From: Ornithinibacillus contaminans
GTDB taxonomy: Bacteria > Bacillota > Bacilli > Bacillales > Amphibacillaceae
DNA length: 64,000 bases
Assembly: GCF_001038425.2 (NCBI RefSeq)
Contig: NZ_LDPV02000050.1
Location: forward strand, 285,454 to 349,453
Direction of reading: 5' to 3'
The number at the start of each line of letters is the position of its first letter. Position 1 is the first letter of the stretch. The position numbers and the translations under genes are program-made. Below are positions 55,460 through 64,000 of the stretch, in pieces. The notes under the pieces are model-generated. The model worked only from the letters and a program-made list of their open reading frames with translations, did not search any database and had not been told where the DNA came from.

Positions 55460-57346
55460 TTAATTTGCTACTTTTGCTATTTTCCCTTGTTCAATATAGA
55501 CAAGTAAGATCGAAACGTCTGCCGGATTGACACCAGATATTCTCGATGCTTGACCAACTGATAACGGGCGTACCGTTTTCAGCTTTTCTTTTGCTTCTGT
55601 CGCAAGGCCGCCGATAGCATCATAATCAATATCATCTGGGATTTTTTTGTCTTCCATCTTCTTCATGCGTTCTACTTGCTCGTTGGCTTTCTTAATATAC
55701 CCTTCATACTTAATCTGTATTTCGACCTGTTCTTTTACATCTGCTGTAAAATTGCTAGACTCCATAACTTGGTCGATCATGTCATAGGTTAATTCCGGGC
55801 GCTTTAGCAAATCATATGCTTTTACTGGTTCCTTCAGTGACGTAGCATTTGCTGCCTCTAGCATTATTTGTACGTCTTCTGTTGGTTTAATCGTGATTTT
55901 ACTTAGGCGTTTCTTCTCTGCTTCCACAGCATCCTTTTTAGCAAGGAATGCTTGGTAACGTTCCTCTGAAATTAATCCTAGCTCATGTCCAATGTCAGTT
56001 AATCGCAGATCTGCATTATCATGACGTAACAACAAACGATACTCTGCACGGGACGTTAGTAAGCGATATGGCTCTCTGGTACCTTTTGTCACTAAATCAT
56101 CAATGAGCACGCCGATATACGCTTGTGAGCGGTCTAAAATGACAGGCTCCTTGCCCAGCACTTTCGCTGCAGCATTAATACCTGCCATAATTCCTTGTGC
56201 AGCTGCTTCTTCATATCCAGATGTTCCATTGATTTGACCCGCAGTGAATAATCCAGGAATTTTCTTCAATTCCAATGTCGGCCATAGCTGTGTTGGAACA
56301 ATAGAATCATACTCAATCGCATAGCCTGGACGCATCATTTCCGCATTTTCAAGACCAGGAATCGAGCGAAGAATTTCATGTTGAATCGATTCTGGTAATG
56401 AAGTCGATAAACCTTGAACATACACTTCTTCTGTATCTCTTCCCTCTGGCTCTAAGAAAATTTGGTGGCGCGGTTTGTCATTGAAGCGAACAATTTTATC
56501 TTCAATAGACGGGCAATAACGTGGTCCAGTACCACGTTTCATACCAGAATACATCGCTGATAACCCTAGATTTTCATTAATAATTTGATGGGTAAATTCA
56601 TTCGTATACGTTAACCAGCAAGGGATTTGATCGGTAATAAATTCTGTCGTTGTATAAGAAAAACCTTGTGGCTTCTCATCCCCTGGTTGAATCTCTGTTT
56701 TCGCATAATCAATCGTATGACTATTCACACGTGGCGGTGTCCCTGTTTTAAAGCGAACAAGCTCTACTCCTAGCTCTTCCAGGTTTTCCGAAAGCTTGAT
56801 TGATGGACGTTGGTTGTTTGGACCACTTTCATATTCCAAATCCCCCATTAGCACTTTACCACGCATAAAGGTCCCCGTCGTAATAATCACGGTTTCCGAA
56901 CGATAAATGGCACCTGTTTCCGTAATCACACCTTTACAAACACCATCTTCTATCACAAGACGATCGACCATTCCTTGACGAACGGTTAAATTCTCTTCTC
57001 TTTCTAATGTTTGTTTCATTTCTTTTATATAAATCGGTTTGTCTGCTTGTGCACGTAATGCTTGCACGGCAGGACCTTTACCGGTATTTAACATGCGCAT
57101 TTGGATATAGCTTTTATCAATTGTTTTGGCCATTTCGCCACCTAAGGCATCGATTTCACGTACGACAATCCCTTTAGCTGGACCACCAATTGATGGATTA
57201 CATGGCATATATGCAATCATATCTAAATTTAATGTCAGCATGACTGTTTTGGCACCCATTCGGGCAGCAGCTAAACTAGCTTCCACACCAGCATGACCAG
57301 CACCAACAACAATTGTGTCATAACGCCCTGCTTCATAAACCATCAT
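55460..57346 (-). CDS. mnmG: tRNA uridine-5-carboxymethylaminomethyl modification enzyme MnmG
   Basis: A 628-residue FAD protein: dinucleotide-binding motif [11 protein letters not shown] (about 12-22), [10 protein letters not shown], a Cys-containing RYCPSIEDK and the C-terminal helical domain. With MnmE it adds the aminomethyl group to U34 of certain tRNAs. Normal length. It follows mnmE by 34 bases. Confidence 0.97.
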   Translation of the reverse strand: MMVYEAGRYDTIVVGAGHAGVEASLAAARMGAKTVMLTLNLDMIAYMPCNPSIGGPAKGIVVREIDALGGEMAKTIDKSYIQMRMLNTGKGPAVQALRAQADKPIYIKEMKQTLEREENLTVRQGMVDRLVIEDGVCKGVITETGAIYRSETVIITTGTFMRGKVLMGDLEYESGPNNQRPSIKLSENLEELGVELVRFKTGTPPRVNSHTIDYAKTEIQPGDEKPQGFSYTTTEFITDQIPCWLTYTNEFTHQIINENLGLSAMYSGMKRGTGPRYCPSIEDKIVRFNDKPRHQIFLEPEGRDTEEVYVQGLSTSLPESIQHEILRSIPGLENAEMMRPGYAIEYDSIVPTQLWPTLELKKIPGLFTAGQINGTSGYEEAAAQGIMAGINAAAKVLGKEPVILDRSQAYIGVLIDDLVTKGTREPYRLLTSRAEYRLLLRHDNADLRLTDIGHELGLISEERYQAFLAKKDAVEAEKKRLSKITIKPTEDVQIMLEAANATSLKEPVKAYDLLKRPELTYDMIDQVMESSNFTADVKEQVEIQIKYEGYIKKANEQVERMKKMEDKKIPDDIDYDAIGGLATEAKEKLKTVRPLSVGQASRISGVNPADVSILLVYIEQGKIAKVAN

Positions 57347-57380
57347 TTCTTCATCCTTTCTATAATATAGCTTCTCATTT

Positions 57381-58760
57381 TTATTTTCCTAAACAGAATT
57401 GCGAGAATAACTGGTCAATCAAACTATCACTAGCCGTATCGCCGATTATTTCCCCTAAAAATTCCCATGTTCTCGTGACATCAATTTGCACGATATCCAG
57501 TGGCATTCCCATTTCCAGACTCGCCATTGCATCTTCCAGTGCTTGCTTGGCTTGCTTCAGTAATTGAATATGCCGTACATTCGATACATAGGTTAAATCG
57601 CCTGTATCAATATCCCCTGCGAAGAACGAGGATGCAATAGCTGATTCTAACTGATCAATTCCCTCTTCTTTTAATAAAGAGGTTGTTACGATTTTCTTAT
57701 CGCCAACTATTTCTTTCACCTGGTCCATATTCAACCTCTGCTCAAGGTCTGTTTTATTAACAATTACAATATATTCAAGGCCTTTAACCGCTTCAAATAA
57801 CAGTAAATCCTCTTCAGATAATTCCTCATTATGATTTAAAACAAACAGAATAAGGTCTGCTTCCTTCAACGCTTGGCGTGAACGCTCTACCCCAATTCGT
57901 TCGACGATATCTTCTGTTTCCCGAATTCCAGCAGTATCCACCAAACGTAGCGGAATACCTCGTACATTAACATACTCTTCAATAATATCACGTGTTGTAC
58001 CTGGAATATCAGTCACGATGGCTTTATTCTCTTGCACTAATGCATTTAGTAAGGAGGATTTTCCTACATTTGGACGACCAATAATGGCAGTTGCAATTCC
58101 CTCCCGAAGGATCTTCCCTTGCTTCGCTACACTTAAGAGCTCTTCAATATCCGCATGCACTTCTTTCGTTTTCTCACGCATCATATCCTGGGACATTTCT
58201 TCTACATCGTCATATTCCGGATAATCAATGTTTACCTCTACATGAGCTACCGTTTCCAGCAAGGACTGACGATATTTTTTAATTAATGAAGACAAACGCC
58301 CATCCATTTGCTTTAACGCTACATTCATCGCCTTATCCGTCTTTGCACGAATTAAGTCCATTACCGCTTCCGCCTGGGATAAATCGATACGTCCATTTAA
58401 AAAGGCACGCTTGGTAAATTCACCTGGATCCGCTAACCGAGCACCTTGTGCTAAGACGATTTCTAGCACACGATTAACCGACACTAATCCACCGTGACAA
58501 TTTATTTCTACTACATCTTCACGGGTAAACGTTTTTGGCCCACGCATTATCGTTACCATTACTTCCTCGGCAACCTCATTCGTTTCTGGATCAATTATTT
58601 TACCGTAATGAATCGTATGGGAATCTACCTTACGTAAATCCTTCCCTTGATAAATCTTCGCCGTTATCGCTATCGCATCTTTTCCGCTTAAACGAACAAT
58701 CGAGATTGCCCCCTCACCAATCGGAGTAGAAATCGCCGTAATCGTATCCGTCTCAAACAT
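57381..58760 (-). CDS. mnmE: tRNA modification GTPase MnmE
   Basis: A 459-residue GTPase: N-terminal folate-binding domain, helical domain with an inserted G domain ([32 protein letters not shown]) and the C-terminal Cys motif FCLGK. Partner of MnmG. The ATG at 58760 follows GGAGGTG. In Bacilli jag and yidC normally lie upstream; here the upstream sequence is a DnaA-box cluster and then unrelated genes. Confidence 0.97.
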   Translation of the reverse strand: MFETDTITAISTPIGEGAISIVRLSGKDAIAITAKIYQGKDLRKVDSHTIHYGKIIDPETNEVAEEVMVTIMRGPKTFTREDVVEINCHGGLVSVNRVLEIVLAQGARLADPGEFTKRAFLNGRIDLSQAEAVMDLIRAKTDKAMNVALKQMDGRLSSLIKKYRQSLLETVAHVEVNIDYPEYDDVEEMSQDMMREKTKEVHADIEELLSVAKQGKILREGIATAIIGRPNVGKSSLLNALVQENKAIVTDIPGTTRDIIEEYVNVRGIPLRLVDTAGIRETEDIVERIGVERSRQALKEADLILFVLNHNEELSEEDLLLFEAVKGLEYIVIVNKTDLEQRLNMDQVKEIVGDKKIVTTSLLKEEGIDQLESAIASSFFAGDIDTGDLTYVSNVRHIQLLKQAKQALEDAMASLEMGMPLDIVQIDVTRTWEFLGEIIGDTASDSLIDQLFSQFCLGK

Positions 58761-58809
58761 ATTTTTCACCTCCACTTGTTCACTTCTATCTATATAAAAA
58801 CCTTATATT

Positions 58810-58989
58810 TTATCCACAATAAGTAGCAACAGATTTTTTACCGTCACTAACTTATTAGAATAACACAACTCCACCTAAAAATAAACTTATCCACAAGAAT
58901 AAATTTATTTCCATTATTCCCCGACTTATACACATGTGGATAAGTTAGTTTAAGTAAACATTGTTTGTCTAATTCAAAAATTATCCCCA
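58810..58989. promoter_or_regulatory. DnaA-box cluster upstream of mnmE
   Basis: Four exact TTATNCACA matches: 58810-58818, 58887-58895 and 58926-58934 on the plus strand and 58935-58943 on the minus strand. The last two form one contiguous inverted pair, TTATACACATGTGGATAA. A near match, TTATCCCCA, is at 58981-58989. The surrounding sequence is A+T rich. No dnaA, dnaN or rpmH lies in the window. Confidence 0.8.
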
Positions 58990-59090
58990 AAAAAGTCCCA
59001 TCTGACTTTTTCTTCGCAGCTGCCTTGGTTCATTAGGTTGTTCATGACAATGGATTAGTATAAATTTATATTGTCAGGAGGTGGAATTTC

Positions 59091-59390
59091 ATGAAAAACG
59101 TTTATCTTTTCACCGTGAATTTTATTAACTTACTTTTAGTAGGTGCTGTCTGCTTTCTCGGTTTAGCCATGTTTACAAATATTAGCGAACCTGATAGCAT
59201 ACCCACCTTTAATCCAATAGATGTAGGACTTCTAATTTTTCTATTCTTTATTTGGCTGATTAGTTATTCGTACCAAATAAAAAATAGAAAATGGACTGTA
59301 TTATTAATTGCTAACTTGCTTTACATTGCAATAACCCTTTTTTTATTGATGATAATAGTACCATTTCTATTTGATATTTTTTATTATTAA
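59091..59390 (+). CDS. Small membrane protein of unknown function
   Basis: A 99-residue protein with three membrane helices (FINLLLVGAVCFLGLAMF; VGLLIFLFFIWLISYSY; VLLIANLLYIAITLFLLMII). AGGAGGTGG lies before the ATG. No family recognised. It follows the DnaA-box cluster and is divergent from mnmE. Confidence 0.65.
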   Translation: MKNVYLFTVNFINLLLVGAVCFLGLAMFTNISEPDSIPTFNPIDVGLLIFLFFIWLISYSYQIKNRKWTVLLIANLLYIAITLFLLMIIVPFLFDIFYY

Positions 59391-59392
59391 AC

Positions 59393-59423
59393 AAAAAAAC
59401 AAGCATGAATGACCATGCCTGTT
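59393..59423 (-). terminator. Intrinsic terminator of the YozQ-like gene
   Basis: On the minus strand ACAGGCATG and CATGCTTGT pair with one G-U pair around GTCATT, followed by seven T. It may serve the convergent gene too. Confidence 0.8.
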
Positions 59424-59428
59424 CCATA

Positions 59429-59650
59429 CTAGCTATCCAAATCCTCGCCCTTATTCTGTTTCAATTCCCCTTGTTCATCCAGCTGATCGATCTGCCCGTC
59501 TACTGTACCTTCCGTATAGGCATCTGTTGCTTGCTCATGGGTAATGGCTAACCCTTTTTCCGCTTCATTACTGCTTTGGTAGCCAGATGCATCATAATAT
59601 TTCTCCGCAACTTCCTTTGATTTATTTACCTCATTTTTATCCTTACTCAC
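59429..59650 (-). CDS. DUF4025/YozQ-like small protein
   Basis: A very acidic, soluble protein of 73 residues. EKYYDASGYQSSNEAEKGLA and ITHEQATDAYTEGTVDGQID resemble YozQ/DUF4025 proteins, small Bacillus proteins possibly linked to sporulation. The ribosome binding site is AAGGAAG. Located 20 bases after the next upstream gene, so likely one operon. Confidence 0.65.
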   Translation of the reverse strand: MSKDKNEVNKSKEVAEKYYDASGYQSSNEAEKGLAITHEQATDAYTEGTVDGQIDQLDEQGELKQNKGEDLDS

Positions 59651-59669
59651 CTAAATCTTCCTTTCCGTT

Positions 59670-59948
59670 TCAATGTAGTCGCTGCAATATAATTTTCAGA
59701 TCCGCTACTAGATGTTCCATATCCTCACCACGTAGCAAAATAGGAATTTGATCATTAACCGTAATGTAACAAGAATCTTTTTGCTCTCCTAAGTACGTAA
59801 CCATCTTACCTAATTGATCTAAGGATAAGGAGGACGCAGTAGAAATGGTTTTTACCTGGGTTAAGTAAAAGCTATTTTGACCAATTTCCCCTTGAAAAAT
59901 TGCCCCGTTATACTGCTCCACCACACATTCTCCTTTAAGCTCAAACAT
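59670..59948 (-). CDS. Hypothetical protein
   Basis: A 92-residue soluble protein with alternating strands and two helices and no known motif. The frame is clean, and the gene precedes the YozQ-like gene closely. A recognisable Shine-Dalgarno is weak. Function unknown. Confidence 0.5.
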   Translation of the reverse strand: MFELKGECVVEQYNGAIFQGEIGQNSFYLTQVKTISTASSLSLDQLGKMVTYLGEQKDSCYITVNDQIPILLRGEDMEHLVADLKIILQRLH

Positions 59949-60009
59949 TATTCTTTAGTATGGAACGTATTAACTAAAACATACATGATGAAGTAGCTAC
60001 TTCGGGCAT

Positions 60010-60060
60010 AAAAAAACATACTAAGCTAATGGTCATCATCTCCACTTAGTATGTTTTTAA
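60010..60060. terminator. Bidirectional terminator-like hairpin
   Basis: ACATACTAAG (60016-60025) and CTTAGTATGT (60045-60054) form a perfect 10-bp stem with A and T runs outside, after the 60085-60549 gene on the minus strand. Confidence 0.8.
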
Positions 60061-60084
60061 CTGCCTATTACATTTCACAATGCT

Positions 60085-60549
60085 TTAATATTCTCCTTTA
60101 ATGACAAAAAACGACCCGCGAATTGTTCCTGCTAGTTTGGACTTTTGCCTAGCAAACTTAAATTTACCTTCTAATTCTTTCGGTACTTCCATCCCCTCAG
60201 AAAGCTTAAAGCCAACAGCCCGCTTCTTCGGGTCATCCACCGTATACATCACATTTACGACCAGACCATCTTCATAGAAGACGTAGGAAAACTTAATGTT
60301 TTCCACTTGGAAACGGGATGTTTCTAACGGTTTAGCAGCGAATTCAATATCCCGTTCTTCTTTCAAAACTCGGTTCACATAATCAATTGTTTCCTGGCTA
60401 TCACGTGCTGGGGCAACCGTGAAATCATGCTTATATTTATTTTGAAAATATCGCGCTTCATTCGCCCGTAATCCAGCGAGTGCGTCAACTACAGGTGAAG
60501 ATTCTAATCCAACAATAGACACTTCTTTAAAATCAACGATAGCAGCCAT
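60085..60549 (-). CDS. Hypothetical protein of the WYL-linked operon
   Basis: A soluble 154-residue protein beginning MAAIVDFKEVSIVGLE, with no signal or membrane segment. The pattern of strands (FSYVFYEDGLVVNVMYTVDD) suggests an alpha/beta sensor or enzyme fold, but I recognise no family. The ATG at 60549 follows GGAGG by seven bases. It is 22 bases after the GyrI-like gene, so both are one operon, divergent from a WYL regulator. Confidence 0.62.
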   Translation of the reverse strand: MAAIVDFKEVSIVGLESSPVVDALAGLRANEARYFQNKYKHDFTVAPARDSQETIDYVNRVLKEERDIEFAAKPLETSRFQVENIKFSYVFYEDGLVVNVMYTVDDPKKRAVGFKLSEGMEVPKELEGKFKFARQKSKLAGTIRGSFFVIKGEY

Positions 60550-60571
60550 TTCCATTCCTCCAATTTTCACG

Positions 60572-61051
60572 CTATTTCCTTACAACAGGAATCCACATTT
60601 CACCATACACGGCATCGTCTCGCTTATCCATCTCGACTACTGCATTTGGTCCACCAACATAAGCCACATCTCTTGCTTCTGGTAACACTTGACCAAAGGC
60701 AAGTCCCGTAACGGTATTACTCAATTCCTCCGGCGTATTTCCTTCCCCTTTAACTACTACATATTCCCCTTTAGGAAATTGAATAAGTCTAGCTTCTTCT
60801 GGTGCAGGTGCATCTGTCATAACGCCAACATAATACATCATTTTGTTATTCACCGCTTCATTCACCGTAAAAACATACTCATTCGTAGCAATCGCCTTTA
60901 ACGCTTCCAGTCTTCCATCTGCAGTAAATTCACGCCAGAAGTCTGCCTTTTCCTTGTTTATCCCTGCATAATCCGTGTAGTCACTCGTAAGCTCTGTTCC
61001 AAAACCTAAAACCGTAAACGCCTCTTTTTCTTCTAAAAAATAGTTTTCCAT
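60572..61051 (-). CDS. GyrI-like / AraC effector-binding domain protein
   Basis: A 159-residue protein with the bacterial effector-binding (GyrI-like) fold: MMYYVGVMTDAPAPEEARL, FPKGEYVVVKGEG, VEMDKRDDAVYGEMWIPV. Members bind or hydrolyse small hydrophobic cations or electrophiles. The ATG at 61051 has AAGGAAGG upstream. Divergent from a WYL-domain regulator, a common pairing that suggests the operon responds to a toxic compound. Confidence 0.77.
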   Translation of the reverse strand: MENYFLEEKEAFTVLGFGTELTSDYTDYAGINKEKADFWREFTADGRLEALKAIATNEYVFTVNEAVNNKMMYYVGVMTDAPAPEEARLIQFPKGEYVVVKGEGNTPEELSNTVTGLAFGQVLPEARDVAYVGGPNAVVEMDKRDDAVYGEMWIPVVRK

Positions 61052-61129
61052 GTTCAATACCTTCCTTTTTAAAATTTTTTCAAATGACTTGTAGTGATCA
61101 CCTGATAGGTATATCATAAATTTAAATCA

Positions 61130-61144
61130 TGTCAAAAAGTGACA
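61130..61144. promoter_or_regulatory. Candidate operator of the WYL regulator
   Basis: TGTCA-AAAAG-TGACA is a perfect inverted repeat, 17 bases before the regulator's start codon in the divergent promoter region. Confidence 0.55.
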
Positions 61145-61160
61145 CTGTTTAGGAGCAATC

Positions 61161-62126
61161 ATGAAAAAAGTTGAACGAATAAATATTATTATGCGGTATA
61201 TCAATAACCGATCCCATTTTACCATTTCGGAAATCATGCAAGAATTTCAAATCTCTCGGTCGACAGCGATTCGAGATATTCGCGAAATTGAAGCCATGGG
61301 AATGCCCCTCGTTGCGGAAGTAGGCCGAGATGGGGGCTATTTTGTCATGCACAATGCCGTGTTACCTGAAGTACGCTTTACTGGTAATGAGGTAAAAGCT
61401 CTGTTCATTGCCTTTATGGCCACTAGAAATCAACAATTGCCCTATTTGAAAAGTCGTCAGTCCTTAGCAGAAAAACTACTTGGCCTAATCTCGAAAACCC
61501 AACAAGAGGAGCTCGTACACTTAAATCAGGTGCTGCTGTTTGAAGGAACGAACCCGAATAACCCAGACCTGCTGGATCTATCCGACCTTCCACACCCGAT
61601 GTTAGAAAAACTCATCCAAATCCTGCTTACCGATAGCTATTTAGAAATTACCATCAAGGAAAATGGACAAGCCAAGACTGTTCCGATTTATCTATTGCAC
61701 CTTTACCGGGAAAAAAGCCTTTGGCTAATTGAAGGCTATAATTTAAAGATGGAAAAGAAAGAAATTTTCCCAGTGGATAATCTCACGGATGTTGCCGTCT
61801 ATCCTACGAAAAAGCAGTTAAGCAGAAAAAAGATTTTAGAAAAGATACGAAATCAAAAAGAAAATATCAACTTAATTGTAGAATTAGGTCATACAGCAAT
61901 TGCGCAATTTAAAAAATATCATCCGTTAAACGTTTCTATTTCCTATACAAATCCTTATCAGACAACAGCGATTCTAAAGACATATATTAATGTCACCAAT
62001 CAGGAAGAACTAACGGACATATGCAATTGGCTGCTATTTCTAGGTGAGGATATAACGCTCATAGAGGTGTCAAAAGAAGTCTTAGAAGTGGTGAAAAAGC
62101 GATTATCCAGCTATCGGTTGAAGTAA
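61161..62126 (+). CDS. YafY-type helix-turn-helix regulator with WYL domain
   Basis: A 321-residue regulator: winged helix (about 5-55, HFTISEIMQEFQISRSTAIR), WYL domain (about 140-230; LLHLYREKSLWLIEGYNL with the variant WLIEGY in place of WYL) and a WCX domain (about 230-321). WYL proteins sense ligands or single-stranded DNA. GGAGC lies before the ATG. It likely controls the divergent GyrI-like operon through the palindrome upstream. Confidence 0.84.
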   Translation: MKKVERINIIMRYINNRSHFTISEIMQEFQISRSTAIRDIREIEAMGMPLVAEVGRDGGYFVMHNAVLPEVRFTGNEVKALFIAFMATRNQQLPYLKSRQSLAEKLLGLISKTQQEELVHLNQVLLFEGTNPNNPDLLDLSDLPHPMLEKLIQILLTDSYLEITIKENGQAKTVPIYLLHLYREKSLWLIEGYNLKMEKKEIFPVDNLTDVAVYPTKKQLSRKKILEKIRNQKENINLIVELGHTAIAQFKKYHPLNVSISYTNPYQTTAILKTYINVTNQEELTDICNWLLFLGEDITLIEVSKEVLEVVKKRLSSYRLK

Positions 62127-62159
62127 TGAGTAACTGATACTAACACGACATATCGTTCA

Positions 62160-62477
62160 TTAGCTGTTCATTTCATGCTTTTTCCATTTTATATAATTGT
62201 AAACAATGTCCATTCCTAGTAGTAATACAAAAATAATTGCCAAGTAGATGAACTGAATGGCTGTAAAATCAGCCATCCAATAAACGACCAGATATAATAG
62301 GATCATAATTGGAATTCCCCACAGGGAACGTATCAGTCGTCTTCTATACGTTAATCGAAAATAACTTAGAACAAACCCCTTATCCTTCTTTTCAACGTCC
62401 TTATAGATTCTAGCCAATATCAAATGAATAACCAAAGCAACAACCAAAACGATTATAATGTACAGTTGAATGTTCAC
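62160..62477 (-). CDS. Small membrane protein of unknown function
   Basis: A 105-residue protein with three membrane helices (IQLYIIIVLVVALVIHLILA; LWGIPIMILLYLVVYWM; FIYLAIIFVLLLGMDIVY) and Lys/Arg-rich loops. AGGGGAGGGAGAG precedes the ATG. No family recognised. Confidence 0.62.
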   Translation of the reverse strand: MNIQLYIIIVLVVALVIHLILARIYKDVEKKDKGFVLSYFRLTYRRRLIRSLWGIPIMILLYLVVYWMADFTAIQFIYLAIIFVLLLGMDIVYNYIKWKKHEMNS

Positions 62478-62542
62478 TTGCTCTCCCTCCCCTTATGAAA
62501 TAATCATTTACTATAAAAGACGCGTTATTTTAGCGCGTACAG

Positions 62543-62818
62543 CTATTCGGATACAGCAGGGACGGGCGTATCTTGTTTCTCCCAATCACTTGGTCCTCCA
62601 TCTGGCTCGATGAATTTTCTCCAATATTCACCAGTCTGCTTATCAAAGATGATAATATTCGTTTCATTCGGGGCCATAAATTCATACCTAAACTGTTCTT
62701 GCTGTGTCTTTCCATCAATTTCCTTACTAGAACTTAATGCTTGCGAAATTAACCAACTTCCTGCAAGAATACACAACCCTAAAATAATTATGGATATGGA
62801 TTGAAAATGTTTATTCAT
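62543..62818 (-). CDS. Small membrane-anchored protein
   Basis: A 91-residue protein with one N-terminal helix (about 6-25, SISIIILGLCILAGSWLI) and an extracellular tail with IIIFDKQTGEYWRKFIE, resembling Bacillus small bitopic proteins annotated only as hypothetical. The ATG at 62818 has AGAAGGAGAG upstream; a start 11 codons earlier has none. Confidence 0.65.
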   Translation of the reverse strand: MNKHFQSISIIILGLCILAGSWLISQALSSSKEIDGKTQQEQFRYEFMAPNETNIIIFDKQTGEYWRKFIEPDGGPSDWEKQDTPVPAVSE

Positions 62819-62932
62819 ACAATCTCTCCTTCTCTTAAACCACTCGTTCACAATACTATTTTTAGCATATCATATTTATTTTTATTTTCTAAATTTAATT
62901 ATAATTAACGAACCAATTTATCCATAAGACGA

Positions 62933-63993
62933 ATTGTAAAATTAAGTGCAACACCTAAAAATTGTAACTAAAACAAAACAGCCCATAACAGCTTCGTGTA
63001 AAATGTAAGTAACCACACCAACACATACACGGAGGACTGTTATGAGCTACAAACATCTTACCACATTTGAAAGAGCACGTATAGAAACGCTTTATGATCA
63101 AGGAAAATCTATCCGTACTATCGCTGAAAAACTAGAACGTTCACCATCTACGATCTCAAGAGAATTAAAACGCAATTCACAAAGAGGTTTGTATCAATCT
63201 GAAAAGGCACAAGAGAACTATAACGAACGTAGATTAAATTGTGGGCGTATTGGTAAATGGTCTCTAGAGCTAGCCGAAGTCATTAATGAAAAGTTAGTGC
63301 TCACCTGGTCGCCAGAACAAATCGTAGGTCGCTTATTCCAAGGTTCCATCAGCTTTAAAACCATTTATCGCTGGATTTATCAAGGACTGTTAGTGGAACA
63401 AGACTTAAATGTTCTTCGCCACAAAGGAAAGCGTCAGAAACCCCAAGAAACAAGGGGGCGATTTAATGTTGGAACTTCCATTACGGAACGACCAAAAGCG
63501 GTTAGAAAGCGAGAAACTTTTGGACATTGGGAGCTTGATAGCGTTGTCTCAAGCCGTGGCAAAAGCAAAGGATGTTTCGCCACGTTTGTAGAACGAAAAA
63601 CTAGATGGTACATAGCACTTAAAATGTCGAACCGATCTGCCACCTCTATGGAACAAGCCATACGAACTTTAAATGGACAATTGCCCTCTGGTGCATTTCA
63701 AACCGCCACAGTTGACAGAGGTAAAGAATTCGCATGTTATAGCGCGATAGAGCAAGATACAGACATTCAGGTGTATTTTGCGGATCCTTACTCTTCATGG
63801 CAACGTGGCAGCAACGAGAATGCGAATGGTCTATTAAGAGAGTTCTTCCCTAAGAAAACCGATTTGGCTAAAGTCTCAGACAAAGAACTCGAAAATGCAC
63901 TATCACTAATCAACAATAGACCAAGAAAATGTTTGAATTGGAAAACTACACACGAAGCGTTTCAGGAAGAACTGTTGCGCTTAATTTGACAAA
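62933..63993 (+). mobile_element. IS30-family insertion sequence
   Basis: Terminal inverted repeats of about 21 bases match at 17 positions: ATTGTAAAATTAAGTGCAAC at the left (62933) and, reading inward on the other strand at the right (63993), TTTGTCAAATTAAGCGCAAC. The right repeat overlaps the transposase 3' end. About 1.06 kb; exact outer edges may extend a few bases. Confidence 0.78.
63042..63989 (+). CDS. IS30-family transposase
   Basis: A 315-residue transposase: two N-terminal helix-turn-helix regions (YKHLTTFERARIETLYDQGK, IAEKLERSPSTISRELKRN) and an rve DDE domain with HWELDSVV, TVDRGKEF and NENANGLLREFFP. GGAGGA precedes the ATG. Full length with intact catalytic residues, so it may be active. 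Confidence 0.92.
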   Translation: MSYKHLTTFERARIETLYDQGKSIRTIAEKLERSPSTISRELKRNSQRGLYQSEKAQENYNERRLNCGRIGKWSLELAEVINEKLVLTWSPEQIVGRLFQGSISFKTIYRWIYQGLLVEQDLNVLRHKGKRQKPQETRGRFNVGTSITERPKAVRKRETFGHWELDSVVSSRGKSKGCFATFVERKTRWYIALKMSNRSATSMEQAIRTLNGQLPSGAFQTATVDRGKEFACYSAIEQDTDIQVYFADPYSSWQRGSNENANGLLREFFPKKTDLAKVSDKELENALSLINNRPRKCLNWKTTHEAFQEELLRLI

Positions 63994-64000
63994 CTGTCAT

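Noticed and set aside
58810..58989. Claim that this is the chromosomal origin
   Set aside because: No dnaA, dnaN or rpmH nearby and no clear DnaA-trio or unwinding element; only a DnaA-box cluster can be supported.

Overview
The window is a low-GC Bacillaceae chromosome segment; gene order and protein character fit halophilic or alkaliphilic relatives such as Oceanobacillus, Virgibacillus or Gracilibacillus, but the species cannot be named from sequence alone. It is the arm just left of the replication origin. Most core genes lie on the minus strand, co-oriented with a fork arriving from the right: mnmE-mnmG-rsmG-noc-soj-spo0J, yyaC, a YkvI-like gene, yyzM, ychF, rpsF-ssb-rpsR, yybS-gdpP-rplI-dnaB, purA, walR-walK-walH-walI-walJ, htrA and rlmH. 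Two perfect parS sites, one perfect Noc-binding site and two DnaA-box clusters agree with an origin-proximal location.

Layout. 1-3.8 kb is the end of a mobile element: a Rep_trans-type initiator, a small protein, an XRE regulator with a palindromic operator and a large serine recombinase that runs into the 3' end of rlmH, the site used by staphylococcal SCC elements. 4.5-8.0 kb is a cell-envelope operon: coiled-coil protein, membrane NodB-type deacetylase, membrane M23 peptidase, bactofilin. 8.1-15.4 kb holds accessory enzymes, an ABC exporter and a Noc site. 15.4-15.6 kb is a dense DnaA-box cluster. 15.7-25.8 kb is htrA and the wal operon, with a NERD gene and a 52-bp tandem repeat between them, then a LysM/G5/M23 wall hydrolase. 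26.9-27.1 kb is an array with a 21-bp period. 27.2-33.7 kb is purA to yybS.

33.7-46.2 kb is an accessory island between yybS and ssb. Its left part has lipoproteins, a matrixin-like secreted metalloprotease and ISL3-type IS remnants. Its right part, about 37,535-46,199, is a Tn554-like element with three tyrosine recombinases and a TnpC-like protein. It sits between ssb and rpsR and carries a second, almost identical rpsR next to ssb. Its two ends carry inverted TAGATTACwC motifs that would form a symmetric core with a 6-bp spacer if joined. The arrangement suggests a transposon that interrupts the essential rpsF-ssb-rpsR operon but supplies a replacement S18 gene. Other cargo is a secreted protein followed by a very small membrane protein; an IS3-family element has landed inside.

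46.2-58.8 kb is the ribosomal/ssb operon with a probable S6:S18 leader, then ychF through mnmE. Upstream of mnmE, where jag-yidC-rnpA-rpmH are normally found, there is a DnaA-box cluster followed by unrelated small genes, a WYL regulator divergent from a GyrI-like gene, and an IS30-family element at the right edge.
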